DNA of 63,969 bases, taken from Paenibacillus sinopodophylli. GTDB taxonomy: Bacteria; Bacillota; Bacilli; Paenibacillales; Paenibacillaceae. This document shows positions 42,402 to 50,977 of the stretch, in pieces. The DNA is taken from assembly GCF_005930355.1 (NCBI RefSeq), contig NZ_VDBO01000001.1, positions 2,304,311-2,368,279 on the forward strand, in the 5' to 3' direction. Each line of letters starts with the position of its first letter. The first letter of the stretch is position 1. The position numbers were made by a program, and so were the translations under genes. The notes below the pieces were generated by a model that had not been told where the DNA came from, ran no database searches, and saw nothing but the letters and a program-made list of their open reading frames with translations.

Positions 42402-45191
42402 TTAAACCGCCAGCGTTCCGTTCCAGCCCTCAGTCGAGCCTTTCTGGTAATACTCATCACAAAGATAGAAGTACAGCTTTGCCGCTTTGTCGAAACGATT
42501 GATCTTTATAACCTCGATAAAGGTTTCCCTTGCATCGAAGAAACGTCCCTCCTGGCATAGCATAATGCCCTTCTCGAACAATACTTTCGTTCTATCCTTC
42601 AAGCTCCGCTCCATATCCGAATCGCCCTCATACACATCAATAAGCTCTATCGGCTCGTCCTTGCCTTCAATGCGGACTCGTCCAAGCTGACGGAAGCGGA
42701 AGCGCTCTGGTGCTCTAAGCTGTTCAAAGAAGGTACGCGTTACGAGAATAGACGCCCCCATCGTATCGGACATACGCTCCAAGGTTGCCGTAATATTCAC
42801 ATCATCAGAGATGACGTTACCCTCCATACGCTGCTCTTCCCCAACAATACCGAGCATGAGCGGTCCCTTGTGGATTGCCATGCCAAGATCTACGGGTGCG
42901 AAGCCTGAGGACTTCAAGCTTTCATTATAGGACACGAGTTCTCTGCGAATAGAGACGGCCGCTCGCAGCGCATCCTCGTTACGAGCAGGAAACAACGCCA
43001 TAAAGCCCGCTCCCAAATATTTGCTAATGAGTCCCTCTTCCGTCCGTACGAACGGGCTGAAACGCTTGAGAAACGCATTCATGAAATCGAAATTTTGCTT
43101 AGGCGACAGCTGCTTCGATAAATGGTGGAACGAGCGAATATTCGCTACCATTACCGTCATATTTTGCTGAACCTGATCACCAAGATGAATATCGGTTATG
43201 CCTTTTTTGCCTAAATATTTAAATATTTGCTGTGGTACGAATCGGTGTGACGCCTCACTAAAGGAAGTAATATCCTTAATGTAGGTTCGGATATGGATCG
43301 CCATGCGGTTGAATTGCTCACCCAGATCTCCTACCTCATCCTGCGAGCGTATATTAACCCTTACATCCCAATTTCCGTTCGCCATCTCCATGACACTCTT
43401 GCGAAGCTTTCGCAGAGAAGACAACAGATAATACGTAACGGCAAGGACCAGTATGATTAGTGCTACGCTAATCAGTCCAATATTGAGCATAATGTTCTTA
43501 TAAATCGTTTGATTGGATTGGGATAAGACGTTGAAATCACGGCCGGTTTCATAGACCCCTACAATCTTGTTCGAGGAATCATAGATAGGACCGATCGCAT
43601 ACAGCCACTTTCCAGTTGCATCCTCCCACTGGTCTGTCACAACCTCACCGTTCTCGACGACAAGCCTGTTAAGCTCGTTAATCGGGAATGGCTTATACAT
43701 ATTAACGCCGTCATCGTCATCCATCATAATGAAGATTTCACCATTCTCGTATCTATAGAGGGAACTATACAAGCCTTTGCGAGTAGCCGGATCCTCGCTT
43801 TCAAACAGGAAGTTCATCTTGCTGCGAATCGTCTGATAATCTTCGCTCATATAATCGTACGGTGACGTCAAACGATTTAGCTGATCGCCGTTTATTATAT
43901 TTTGCCCGTTCCGAGCAAGCAGCGACAGCTGCTTCTGCATCTCTTCCTCCATCTTGCTGGAGAAGCTGTTATAAATAAAATTAGATAATAAAATCATGGC
44001 AATAATTAGGATTGGCACAATAGCGAATACCTGTTTGAAGAACAATGAAATTCTGCGATTCAACACATGTACATAAAACAACCTAACCAGCAGCAGCAAT
44101 ATGATCAGCAGCGCCGCTGCGCCAAGCCATGTCAGCCAGCCGGTTATAATCGTGCTGCGATCATAGGTCAGCTTCGTCGTTACTTGTGCCGAATTGTTGC
44201 TTCCATTAATGACAACCTTGCTGTCGCCTAGAATAAGCTCCAGCCGTCCTGCAGGGTCCAGCGTCAAATCCATAATTTCGAGGCTTTCGGCTGCGGGTGC
44301 CGCTGCTTGCAGCGCCGCTTCGTCGACGACTGTAGTCAAATCAGTAGAGTCCGCAGCATTCATGCTCGTAACCGCATTTACTAGACGATCAATGAAATAG
44401 ATCCGACCGTTCTCATCCAGCAGCAGCCCTTCAGGGAAGTTTTTACGCGTACGATCCATCCCTTCGAGCGGATAAGATATCTCGCTCGAACCATCTGCTT
44501 TCACTTTAAATATAGCGCCGCGTTTCGTAGAGTAATAGATTTGATCAGGCTTATAGCCGACAATCTCCGATAGATAACGATCAGGCGGAAGCGTGAATGC
44601 CAATGTTTGCTCAGGGTTTCCCCCCGAAGCGGACAATTGATACAACTTCACGTTTGTATCTTCATTTATGTAGAAATAAATATTGTTGCCTTCGACCTGA
44701 AGACCTTTAATCAGACCGACACGCTTATTCGTACCGCTCCCCTTATAGGTATATAGAAGCGTTCCAAACGTATCACCTGGAGCATAACTTACAATCCTCT
44801 CTTCTTGAACATAGAGGCCGTAGCCATCCAGTATCGTATCGAGGACATAGATCGTTCCATCAGCGGAAACCGCGAGTTCGGTGAAATCATGTCTGCTTCC
44901 GTTGCCGGCAGTTTGTCTGATTAGCTCTTCAATAGAGCCCTCGCTGCTCATCCTTACAATTTCTTGACGGGAATCGCCAATAACAACGGTGCTTCCCTCC
45001 GGTCCAGCAGCTACTTTCGATAAATAGTTAAGTGGTTTTTCTGTCTTGTAAGGGGGTGTTTGGAAGTGACTAGCATTCGGATAAATCCAAAAACCGAGAC
45101 CGATTGCCATAAGTAACAGCAGAGCTATTCCTAACGTGGACCTTCGCATGCGCACCATCGCTTTCATCTTGCAAAATTCAACTATTTCCAT
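42402..45191 (-). CDS. Propeller-HAMP protein with degenerate class III cyclase domain
   Basis: 929 residues if started at 45191; no start has a good ribosome binding site, and 45167 is an alternative. Layout: TM at about 18-38, extracellular NHL-like beta-propeller 50-340, TM helices at about 350-370 and 384-405, extracellular Cache-like sensor 406-565, TM at about 570-592, HAMP 593-645, class III nucleotide cyclase fold 675-850, and a C-terminal TPR-like helical pair. The catalytic residues are missing. The first metal Asp is N684 (VANIRSF), the second is A728 (KYLGAGF instead of GD), and the transition-state Arg is T803 (DDVNITATLE). It is unlikely to make cAMP and probably works as a signalling or nucleotide-binding scaffold. 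Confidence 0.85.
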   Translation of the reverse strand: MEIVEFCKMKAMVRMRRSTLGIALLLLMAIGLGFWIYPNASHFQTPPYKTEKPLNYLSKVAAGPEGSTVVIGDSRQEIVRMSSEGSIEELIRQTAGNGSRHDFTELAVSADGTIYVLDTILDGYGLYVQEERIVSYAPGDTFGTLLYTYKGSGTNKRVGLIKGLQVEGNNIYFYINEDTNVKLYQLSASGGNPEQTLAFTLPPDRYLSEIVGYKPDQIYYSTKRGAIFKVKADGSSEISYPLEGMDRTRKNFPEGLLLDENGRIYFIDRLVNAVTSMNAADSTDLTTVVDEAALQAAAPAAESLEIMDLTLDPAGRLELILGDSKVVINGSNNSAQVTTKLTYDRSTIITGWLTWLGAAALLIILLLLVRLFYVHVLNRRISLFFKQVFAIVPILIIAMILLSNFIYNSFSSKMEEEMQKQLSLLARNGQNIINGDQLNRLTSPYDYMSEDYQTIRSKMNFLFESEDPATRKGLYSSLYRYENGEIFIMMDDDDGVNMYKPFPINELNRLVVENGEVVTDQWEDATGKWLYAIGPIYDSSNKIVGVYETGRDFNVLSQSNQTIYKNIMLNIGLISVALIILVLAVTYYLLSSLRKLRKSVMEMANGNWDVRVNIRSQDEVGDLGEQFNRMAIHIRTYIKDITSFSEASHRFVPQQIFKYLGKKGITDIHLGDQVQQNMTVMVANIRSFHHLSKQLSPKQNFDFMNAFLKRFSPFVRTEEGLISKYLGAGFMALFPARNEDALRAAVSIRRELVSYNESLKSSGFAPVDLGMAIHKGPLMLGIVGEEQRMEGNVISDDVNITATLERMSDTMGASILVTRTFFEQLRAPERFRFRQLGRVRIEGKDEPIELIDVYEGDSDMERSLKDRTKVLFEKGIMLCQEGRFFDARETFIEVIKINRFDKAAKLYFYLCDEYYQKGSTEGWNGTLAV

Positions 45192-45359
45192 AGTACTACA
45201 AGTTTAGCCATTTCGCATCAGTATACTTGTTATAATTCATCGAATGTTAGCTATTTTAGCAGGTTTTTGTTGATGGTCCCAATGGCTTATAGTACTATTA
45301 AAATAGTAGAAAACAGGAGGAGCAGGCTTTTCGGAAGCTCACTCGCGGAAAGGAATTTT

Positions 45360-45746
45360 ATGGGACAACTTGTATGCGGCGGAGCTACGATGCAATGCTC
45401 CTTCGGAGCAGCTCCAGGTACGTTCAATGTGCTGCCTGTCAATCTCGTTCTGACAGCTATGCCGATTGCAAATATTATGGATAACAAGCCGCTAGTTAAT
45501 ATCATGCCATTTGGCATGTGCAATTCAATGGCTAACCCCATGGTCGCAGCTGCAACAGCTGCAGCGTTAGGCGCGCTCACCCCCATGCCTTGCATTCCTG
45601 TCACAGCTGCACCTTGGGCACCTGGCTCGCCGACTGTGCTAGTCGCGAACATGCCTGCTCTTAACCAAACTTCCAAATGTTTGTGTAACTGGGGAGGCGT
45701 CATTCAGTTCGTGAATCCCGGACAAATGACGATACAGGTGCCATGA
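45360..45746 (+). CDS. DUF4280 PAAR-like spike-tip protein
   Basis: 128 residues from the ATG at 45360 (AAAGGA upstream); the open frame from 45267 adds an unrelated N-terminus. 'LVCGGATMQCSFG', 'PLVNIMPFGMC', 'LTPMPCIPV' and 'KCLCNWGGVIQ' are DUF4280 signatures, a PAAR-like fold that caps the spike of contractile injection systems. Six conserved-looking Cys could bind a metal. It is divergent from the cyclase-like operon and one base ahead of the MORN-repeat gene. The eCIS operon 3.5 kb away has a gp5-like spike but no PAAR gene within the window, so this is the best candidate tip (inference). Confidence 0.82.
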   Translation: MGQLVCGGATMQCSFGAAPGTFNVLPVNLVLTAMPIANIMDNKPLVNIMPFGMCNSMANPMVAAATAAALGALTPMPCIPVTAAPWAPGSPTVLVANMPALNQTSKCLCNWGGVIQFVNPGQMTIQVP

Positions 45747-45747
45747 T

Positions 45748-47577
45748 ATGATAGAGCAAATACTAAATCCCATCATAAAACCGATTAAACGAAAAATTCT
45801 AGCACCGCTTAAACGTGCCAAGACGCTTCCTAAGCGTGCGCTTGCCGTCCTTCGCAGATGGCTGGTAACTGCCATATTCGGCCCACTTCGCTCACTTAAC
45901 AATTATTTGCGAGTGGGAAGCTATTACATTGCAAAGAAGATGATTGCGCTCATACTGATTATCTCGCTGTTCATTGTCTATTTCGGCTTCATCAGCCCAC
46001 CGGCGTTTATTAACAAATGGTTCGGAAGAACGCCGCAGCTAGAAGCCAGCGCCGCAGCAGACAAAGGATTCACAGGACCTGCTTCTATACTGGATGCAGA
46101 TGGAAATCTATTGTTCAAGGGACAGCTTGAGAATGGACAATATACCGGGAACGGAAAACTTTATTATCCTAACGGAAAGCTTCGTTACCAAGGCGACTTT
46201 GCCAAAGGAATGATGGAAGGCAGCGGCGAGCTTTATAATGAAGAAGGCATTCTATTGTATCGCGGTGCGTTTGTAGAGGACCAATACAGCGGTGCCGGAA
46301 CGCTATTCTCCCCGGATGGGAAGCCGAGCTATGAAGGGCAGTTTCTCGCAGGCGCCTACGAAGGTGCAGGAACGGAATATGGAACGGACGGAAATATCGT
46401 CTATGCTGGTACGTTTGTGAAAGGCGCATACAGCGGGGATGGCAAGCTATACAGCGGCAAAGATAAATTACTCTACGAAGGACAGTTTAACAATGGCATT
46501 TACGAGGGTGCGGGCAAACAATTTGACGGCAATGGCGTTTTATTGTATGAAGGCAATTTTCTTGCCGGCAAGCTGTCAGGCCCAGCCAAGCAATATTTTC
46601 CTTCTGGTTTTGTGAAGTATGACGGTTCATTCCTGCTAGGCAGCTACCATGGCGCAGGCAGCATGTATAACGAAACCGGATCTGTCGTGTATACAGGCTC
46701 ATTCGCGAATGGTCAGCAGAACGGTGCAGGCCAAGCATTCAATGCTGCAGGCAGCGTCATTTATGACGGCAAATTCGTAAATGACAAATACGAAGGCATC
46801 GGAACCCTATTTGATGCGGACGGTGCTCCACTCTATAAAGGCTTTTTCCGACAAGGCAACCTATATGCTGAAGGCTTTATGAGTCTCTCGCTCGTGAAGC
46901 TGCAGGAAACGTTAGGCGCGCCTGATGCGCTAGTCGATGTCTCTGAGGACGTTCCACTTGAAGAAGCGGCCAATCCAGATATTGAACTGCCAATTGCAAC
47001 AGATGATAATAGCGAATTGGACGCCGAACCGACTCCAATACCTGCTCCGAGCGTGACACCAGAGACAAGTCCGGTTGTCTCACCGTCGCCAACACAGGAT
47101 AATGAGGTTCAAACTTTGTCTAGTGCAAATAATACCGAGGATGAAGTTGCTGCTGATCCTTCATCTACAGGTACGCCTGGTACTGCAACAGATACGACTA
47201 AGGATACGACGAAAACTGCGGTTACTGAGAACAGTGCAAATACCGATAGCGGAGAGGCGATTGAAGGAGAACTAGGAGCAGAGGTCATATTACCGCAAAC
47301 TCTAACCTTCAGCGCGATGCAGCTATCCTTTGTCCTAGAAGTCGATGAGGATAATCCCGAAGCCTTTTATGTTCAGCGACTCACGACTTGGAATACCGTC
47401 ATTATGGAGCAAACCTACAGCCGACTTCTCGCAGCCAAGACGGTATCTACGAAGGAAACATTAGAAACAGGACGAGTAAAGGTCATATTCAAATCAGGAA
47501 CTACGCTTCTAACCTTCTTGATGAATAAAGACAAGCCTGTACGACTTGAAATGGCAACCATAATTCCACAAACCTAA
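45748..47577 (+). CDS. Membrane-anchored MORN-repeat protein
   Basis: 609 residues. A very basic amphipathic N-terminus (residues 1-65) is followed by one transmembrane helix (about 67-88), then about eleven 23-residue MORN_2 repeats (about 108-365; pattern Y-x-G-x-G-x-x-x-x-x-x-G-x-x-x-Y-x-G-x-F) and a Pro/Thr/Ser/Asp-rich linker. The C-terminal globular domain of about 120 residues has no recognisable motif. Basic residues before the helix predict that the repeats face outside. It is translated from an ATG one base after the DUF4280 stop, so the two are co-expressed. MORN_2 repeats occur in YwqK-like proteins and envelope scaffolds; the role here is unknown. Confidence 0.8.
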   Translation: MIEQILNPIIKPIKRKILAPLKRAKTLPKRALAVLRRWLVTAIFGPLRSLNNYLRVGSYYIAKKMIALILIISLFIVYFGFISPPAFINKWFGRTPQLEASAAADKGFTGPASILDADGNLLFKGQLENGQYTGNGKLYYPNGKLRYQGDFAKGMMEGSGELYNEEGILLYRGAFVEDQYSGAGTLFSPDGKPSYEGQFLAGAYEGAGTEYGTDGNIVYAGTFVKGAYSGDGKLYSGKDKLLYEGQFNNGIYEGAGKQFDGNGVLLYEGNFLAGKLSGPAKQYFPSGFVKYDGSFLLGSYHGAGSMYNETGSVVYTGSFANGQQNGAGQAFNAAGSVIYDGKFVNDKYEGIGTLFDADGAPLYKGFFRQGNLYAEGFMSLSLVKLQETLGAPDALVDVSEDVPLEEAANPDIELPIATDDNSELDAEPTPIPAPSVTPETSPVVSPSPTQDNEVQTLSSANNTEDEVAADPSSTGTPGTATDTTKDTTKTAVTENSANTDSGEAIEGELGAEVILPQTLTFSAMQLSFVLEVDEDNPEAFYVQRLTTWNTVIMEQTYSRLLAAKTVSTKETLETGRVKVIFKSGTTLLTFLMNKDKPVRLEMATIIPQT

Positions 47578-47578
47578 T

Positions 47579-47622
47579 GAAAAAGGCAAGATGAGGACTC
47601 GATCCCCCGCTTGCCTTTTTTT
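47579..47622. terminator. Terminator after the MORN-repeat gene
   Basis: AAAAAGGCAAG, loop, CTTGCCTTTTTTT. The A- and T-rich flanks on both sides make it bidirectional, between convergent genes. Confidence 0.85.
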
Positions 47623-47635
47623 CCATGCATATATG

Positions 47636-48193
47636 CTACAGCTTGAATGTATCTTTTATGCGTTGCGCAACTTGACTAGGCTCCAAATGAGTATTGTCTA
47701 TTCTCAAATAGGTTTCCCGCATAATTTCTCCCTCGAATGAGTTCAACCTGTATCTGTCCATAGAACTCACTAGATCCTCTTCGGATTTTTCGAGGTTACG
47801 TTTTGTAGGCTTGTGCTCGAGTCTATGCGGCGTTTTATTGCGTTCCAGCCTCTCCTCAAGTGCAGCAGCAAGCTCTACAAAATAAATATCCGCACCCTGC
47901 GTTTCGAAAATACGACAAACTTTATCAACAAAATTCCAATCCTCTTGTTGGTCAAATGCCCATACATAAGTGAAAATTAAACCTTCCAGCTCGCTTTTCG
48001 CTACAGACTCGAATATTTCTAGACGAAATAGGTCAGATAATCGCCACATTTCCTTGCTGAATCCGAATAAAGGGCTAAGCATCTCAAGCGTCATATGATT
48101 ATGAAATAGCTTCAAATCTGTTACTTTTTCTAAAGCATGCCCGATTGTCATTTTACCGACTGCTTGAGGACCGAATAGTAATACAAATTTCAT
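47636..48193 (-). CDS. P-loop kinase-like protein (shikimate kinase-like fold)
   Basis: About 185 residues from the ATG at 48193 (AAAGGA upstream). The Walker A loop is GPQAVGKMT, with Met after GK as in a known group of stand-alone 'AAA family ATPase/shikimate kinase-like' proteins. 'YFVELAAALEERLERNKTPHRL' is a lid-like segment with Arg residues. The phosphate acceptor is unknown. It is a single gene, apparently unrelated to its neighbours. Confidence 0.75.
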   Translation of the reverse strand: MKFVLLFGPQAVGKMTIGHALEKVTDLKLFHNHMTLEMLSPLFGFSKEMWRLSDLFRLEIFESVAKSELEGLIFTYVWAFDQQEDWNFVDKVCRIFETQGADIYFVELAAALEERLERNKTPHRLEHKPTKRNLEKSEEDLVSSMDRYRLNSFEGEIMRETYLRIDNTHLEPSQVAQRIKDTFKL

Positions 48194-48254
48194 CGCGACC
48201 ATTCCTTTCTCGTAACCTCAGCTGTTTGTATGCCGCCTAGCTCTAATTCTATTG

Positions 48255-49187
48255 CTATAAAATATCGTTGTTTAGCTGTAAAGCCTTTGCCTTATACCGT
48301 ATCTCGGCAGTAATCTGCTCTGCCCGCTCCAGCGCTTCCGCTAGTGGTAATGCTACTGCCTTGTTCGGATTCGTATGACCCACATGCTCCTTCCACGCCG
48401 AGCTAAGCAAGAGATGCTTCTCCAGCACAGAGTCAAACAAGGATGAGCCTTCAGGCTGCAAAACATACTGCGGCGCTTGCTCCAATGTAACATGAAATAG
48501 CGTCTTCAGCAGCTCCTTCGCGATTACCCAGTGCCCTTCAGCGCTTGGATGAATGCCATCGCCCGTTCTATAGCCAGCATCGTGTTCCCGCCTTTGGCTC
48601 CATAATTCAAGAAGCGGCTCATGAATGGAGACAACGGCGTCGACTTTATTTTCCAGAGAGAGTATCCACTTTGCATATTGCTTCAATACATCCTCATAAT
48701 GTTCGAATGGTGCATTAAAGCTGTAGCTGCCCTTACCAGCTGGCTGAGTGGGAGCCGCGTACGATTCTGGATCGAATGGAGGCGGCGTCATTAGAATCGT
48801 TTTGGCACCTGCTTTTTTAATTTTCTGGATAACGCTTTCAATTCCCTGCTTATAAGCAGCAAAACGCTCTTCCGAGAATGGATAATAAATGCCATCATTC
48901 ATGCCATAACATAATACGACCCAATCCGGCTTGCTTTCAGCCAATGCTCGATCCAAACGATCGTGCACGCATGGTCTTGGAAAAGGATGATCCGGTTCAC
49001 TTAGACCGGAAGCCGTCTCGCTGCTTACGCCAAGATTAATAAGCGTGATAGCATGCTCAGGCCAATGCTGAAGAAAGTAAGCGTCCATAAATGCGATGTA
49101 AGTGCCTTCATCGGTAATACTATCGCCAAAAAACACGATTCTCTTCACGTCCGGAATAACAGCGTCCTTGCTGTACAATGACTTCAA
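48255..49187 (-). CDS. SGNH/GDSL-type hydrolase
   Basis: 310 residues from a TTG start with GGGGG seven bases upstream. All four SGNH blocks are visible: GDSIT (Ser nucleophile, about residue 22), NLGVSS, GMND and DGIHP (Asp/His pair). There is no signal peptide, so it is probably cytoplasmic. Such enzymes deacetylate sugars or hydrolyse esters. It lies beyond the eCIS terminator and is probably independent of that operon. The C-terminal 60 residues, rich in Glu/Leu, are helical. Confidence 0.85.
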   Translation of the reverse strand: MKSLYSKDAVIPDVKRIVFFGDSITDEGTYIAFMDAYFLQHWPEHAITLINLGVSSETASGLSEPDHPFPRPCVHDRLDRALAESKPDWVVLCYGMNDGIYYPFSEERFAAYKQGIESVIQKIKKAGAKTILMTPPPFDPESYAAPTQPAGKGSYSFNAPFEHYEDVLKQYAKWILSLENKVDAVVSIHEPLLELWSQRREHDAGYRTGDGIHPSAEGHWVIAKELLKTLFHVTLEQAPQYVLQPEGSSLFDSVLEKHLLLSSAWKEHVGHTNPNKAVALPLAEALERAEQITAEIRYKAKALQLNNDIL

Positions 49188-49225
49188 GCTATTTCCCCCT
49201 TAATATGATTGAACGGTATATGTAG

Positions 49226-49275
49226 CAAAAAGCTGCCCGAAAGATCAACTTTTCCATTGATCTTCCTGACAGCTT
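49226..49275 (-). terminator. Terminator of the eCIS operon
   Basis: Minus strand AAGCTGTCAGGAAGATCAA ... TTGATCTTTCGGGCAGCTTTTT: a long imperfect stem with a T-run, just after the last eCIS gene. Confidence 0.85.
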
Positions 49276-49283
49276 ATTCTCTA

Positions 49284-50951
49284 TTATTCTTGGCCGGCTG
49301 CTGCTTCTGGGAGACCCTCGTCTGCCAGGTCATCCGCGAGAGGTGTACCCTGCGCAGCTCCCAAACTTTTGAACGCCCACCAGCGAACAGCGATGACAGA
49401 TGCAGACGACTCCGTATCGCCTTGCAGCTTCATCCCGATGCGGAAGCTGCCTTTCTCAGGATATACGATCGTTCCTAATGATACATTCGGAATATCAGGC
49501 TCGAACTCTGTCCCTTTGAATACATCACTTTGTCCGTAATAGATTTTTTTCATCGTGCTTGTCCGATCCGCATGCACAGTTCGATCCACTTCTTCCAAAC
49601 CAACAACAACCGACACTTGACCTTCACCTAAGCCATGCTCGATTTCATCAGATACGTAGTTTTTCTTACCACGTGAGAAGAAGAAACCTCCGGTTTTACC
49701 AATCGATTCGAGTGCAACCTCCATGGTGCCTGTCGCGATTTCATCATAAAGATGCTGAGGACGCGGAATGCCAAGCTTGAAGTCAAACTCATTCCGATCC
49801 GGATGATACTGTACGTCCAGGGACGGCTTAGCATCGTATTCGAGATCATGCGTTTCAGCACTTGCATAAAATTTGTTAAGGGATGAGGATTGTGAAGTTT
49901 GAGCTAGACGCTGCAGTAGAGAGGTGCTCTCAATATATTCGTCAAACGGCACCCGATCTACTTTCTCGATCATATAGGTTGGGCCCATTTGGAGCAGACT
50001 GATCTTCGCCAGGCAGATGCTTTGATCTGCTGCACCTTCAACGGCTTGCTCCAACGTACGCTCATGCCAATCCTTCAGAATTCGATTCGCTACCGGCTCG
50101 TCCAACACGTCAATAATATGCTTGGCGTTCGTATCTAAGGGAATAGCTGAATCGCCAATCGTCAGCTTTGCTGCTTGGTTCGGAACAGTAAGCTCCGCTT
50201 TCACACCAGCTGTCTGCGGCGCCTTCACATGAAAGCTGACCGTATATTCCGTTTCTTGTGCATCTCCAGGCTCGATGAATACAACCTGTGTGCCATCATG
50301 GCCTACAGAAGTGAAGCCTTTAGCCTCATAATCGTATTGGAACGCAATGCGAGGCGTCTGCAAGGTCTTCTCTACGACAAGTTTAACTTCGACTACTTCA
50401 CCAACATTTACGTACTTTGGCATACGCTGTGTGATCCTTACATTAGCATCCTCATAGATCGTGACTACATTCTCCAGTAAACGTACGAATTCGAACGAGG
50501 AAGGAGCCGGAGCTTCTTCATTAATAAAGAGGCGATAGGATTCCAGTACCCGGTTATATTCGCTTACTTCATCGTTACGAATAGCTGAATTGCCTACCGA
50601 ATGTACAGGCTCCTTGCCTTTCTCATCATAAGCGACGCATAGATAAACGTTTTTCTTGTATTCATTGTTTGTAAATCCTTCGATCATGGACAGCTTCAAC
50701 GTTACGGGAGAAGGAATAACCAGCTCGCGTCCGATATAATCGATGGCCACACCCATCTCAACGGAAATCGTCTTATCGTCAACTGCTACAACCTGCATGC
50801 CAGACAATACGCCGCTGCCGTACAATAGACGGTTCAGCAGCCTTCTTTTATCATTGAAATATTTCTGCTCCGACTCAAAGTCGCGCACCGTAAGCAGCTT
50901 TCCGTAAAAATAACGGTTTCTCTCAAATGGATACAGCCTCGATTTTTTCAC
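49284..50951 (-). CDS. Conserved eCIS structural protein (baseplate-associated)
   Basis: 555 residues from a GTG with AAGGAG upstream. The N-terminus 'RNRYFYGKLLTVRDFESEQ' followed by 'KRRLLNRLLYGSGVLSGM' is a signature of proteins found at this place in many Gram-positive and actinobacterial eCIS loci. The remainder is beta-rich with an embedded Ig-like segment (about 165-285). The exact role is unknown; it may decorate the baseplate or act as a fibre anchor. It is the last gene before the operon terminator. Confidence 0.78.
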   Translation of the reverse strand: MKKSRLYPFERNRYFYGKLLTVRDFESEQKYFNDKRRLLNRLLYGSGVLSGMQVVAVDDKTISVEMGVAIDYIGRELVIPSPVTLKLSMIEGFTNNEYKKNVYLCVAYDEKGKEPVHSVGNSAIRNDEVSEYNRVLESYRLFINEEAPAPSSFEFVRLLENVVTIYEDANVRITQRMPKYVNVGEVVEVKLVVEKTLQTPRIAFQYDYEAKGFTSVGHDGTQVVFIEPGDAQETEYTVSFHVKAPQTAGVKAELTVPNQAAKLTIGDSAIPLDTNAKHIIDVLDEPVANRILKDWHERTLEQAVEGAADQSICLAKISLLQMGPTYMIEKVDRVPFDEYIESTSLLQRLAQTSQSSSLNKFYASAETHDLEYDAKPSLDVQYHPDRNEFDFKLGIPRPQHLYDEIATGTMEVALESIGKTGGFFFSRGKKNYVSDEIEHGLGEGQVSVVVGLEEVDRTVHADRTSTMKKIYYGQSDVFKGTEFEPDIPNVSLGTIVYPEKGSFRIGMKLQGDTESSASVIAVRWWAFKSLGAAQGTPLADDLADEGLPEAAAGQE

Positions 50952-50977
50952 TTATACCGCTCCTTCACGTTTTTATA

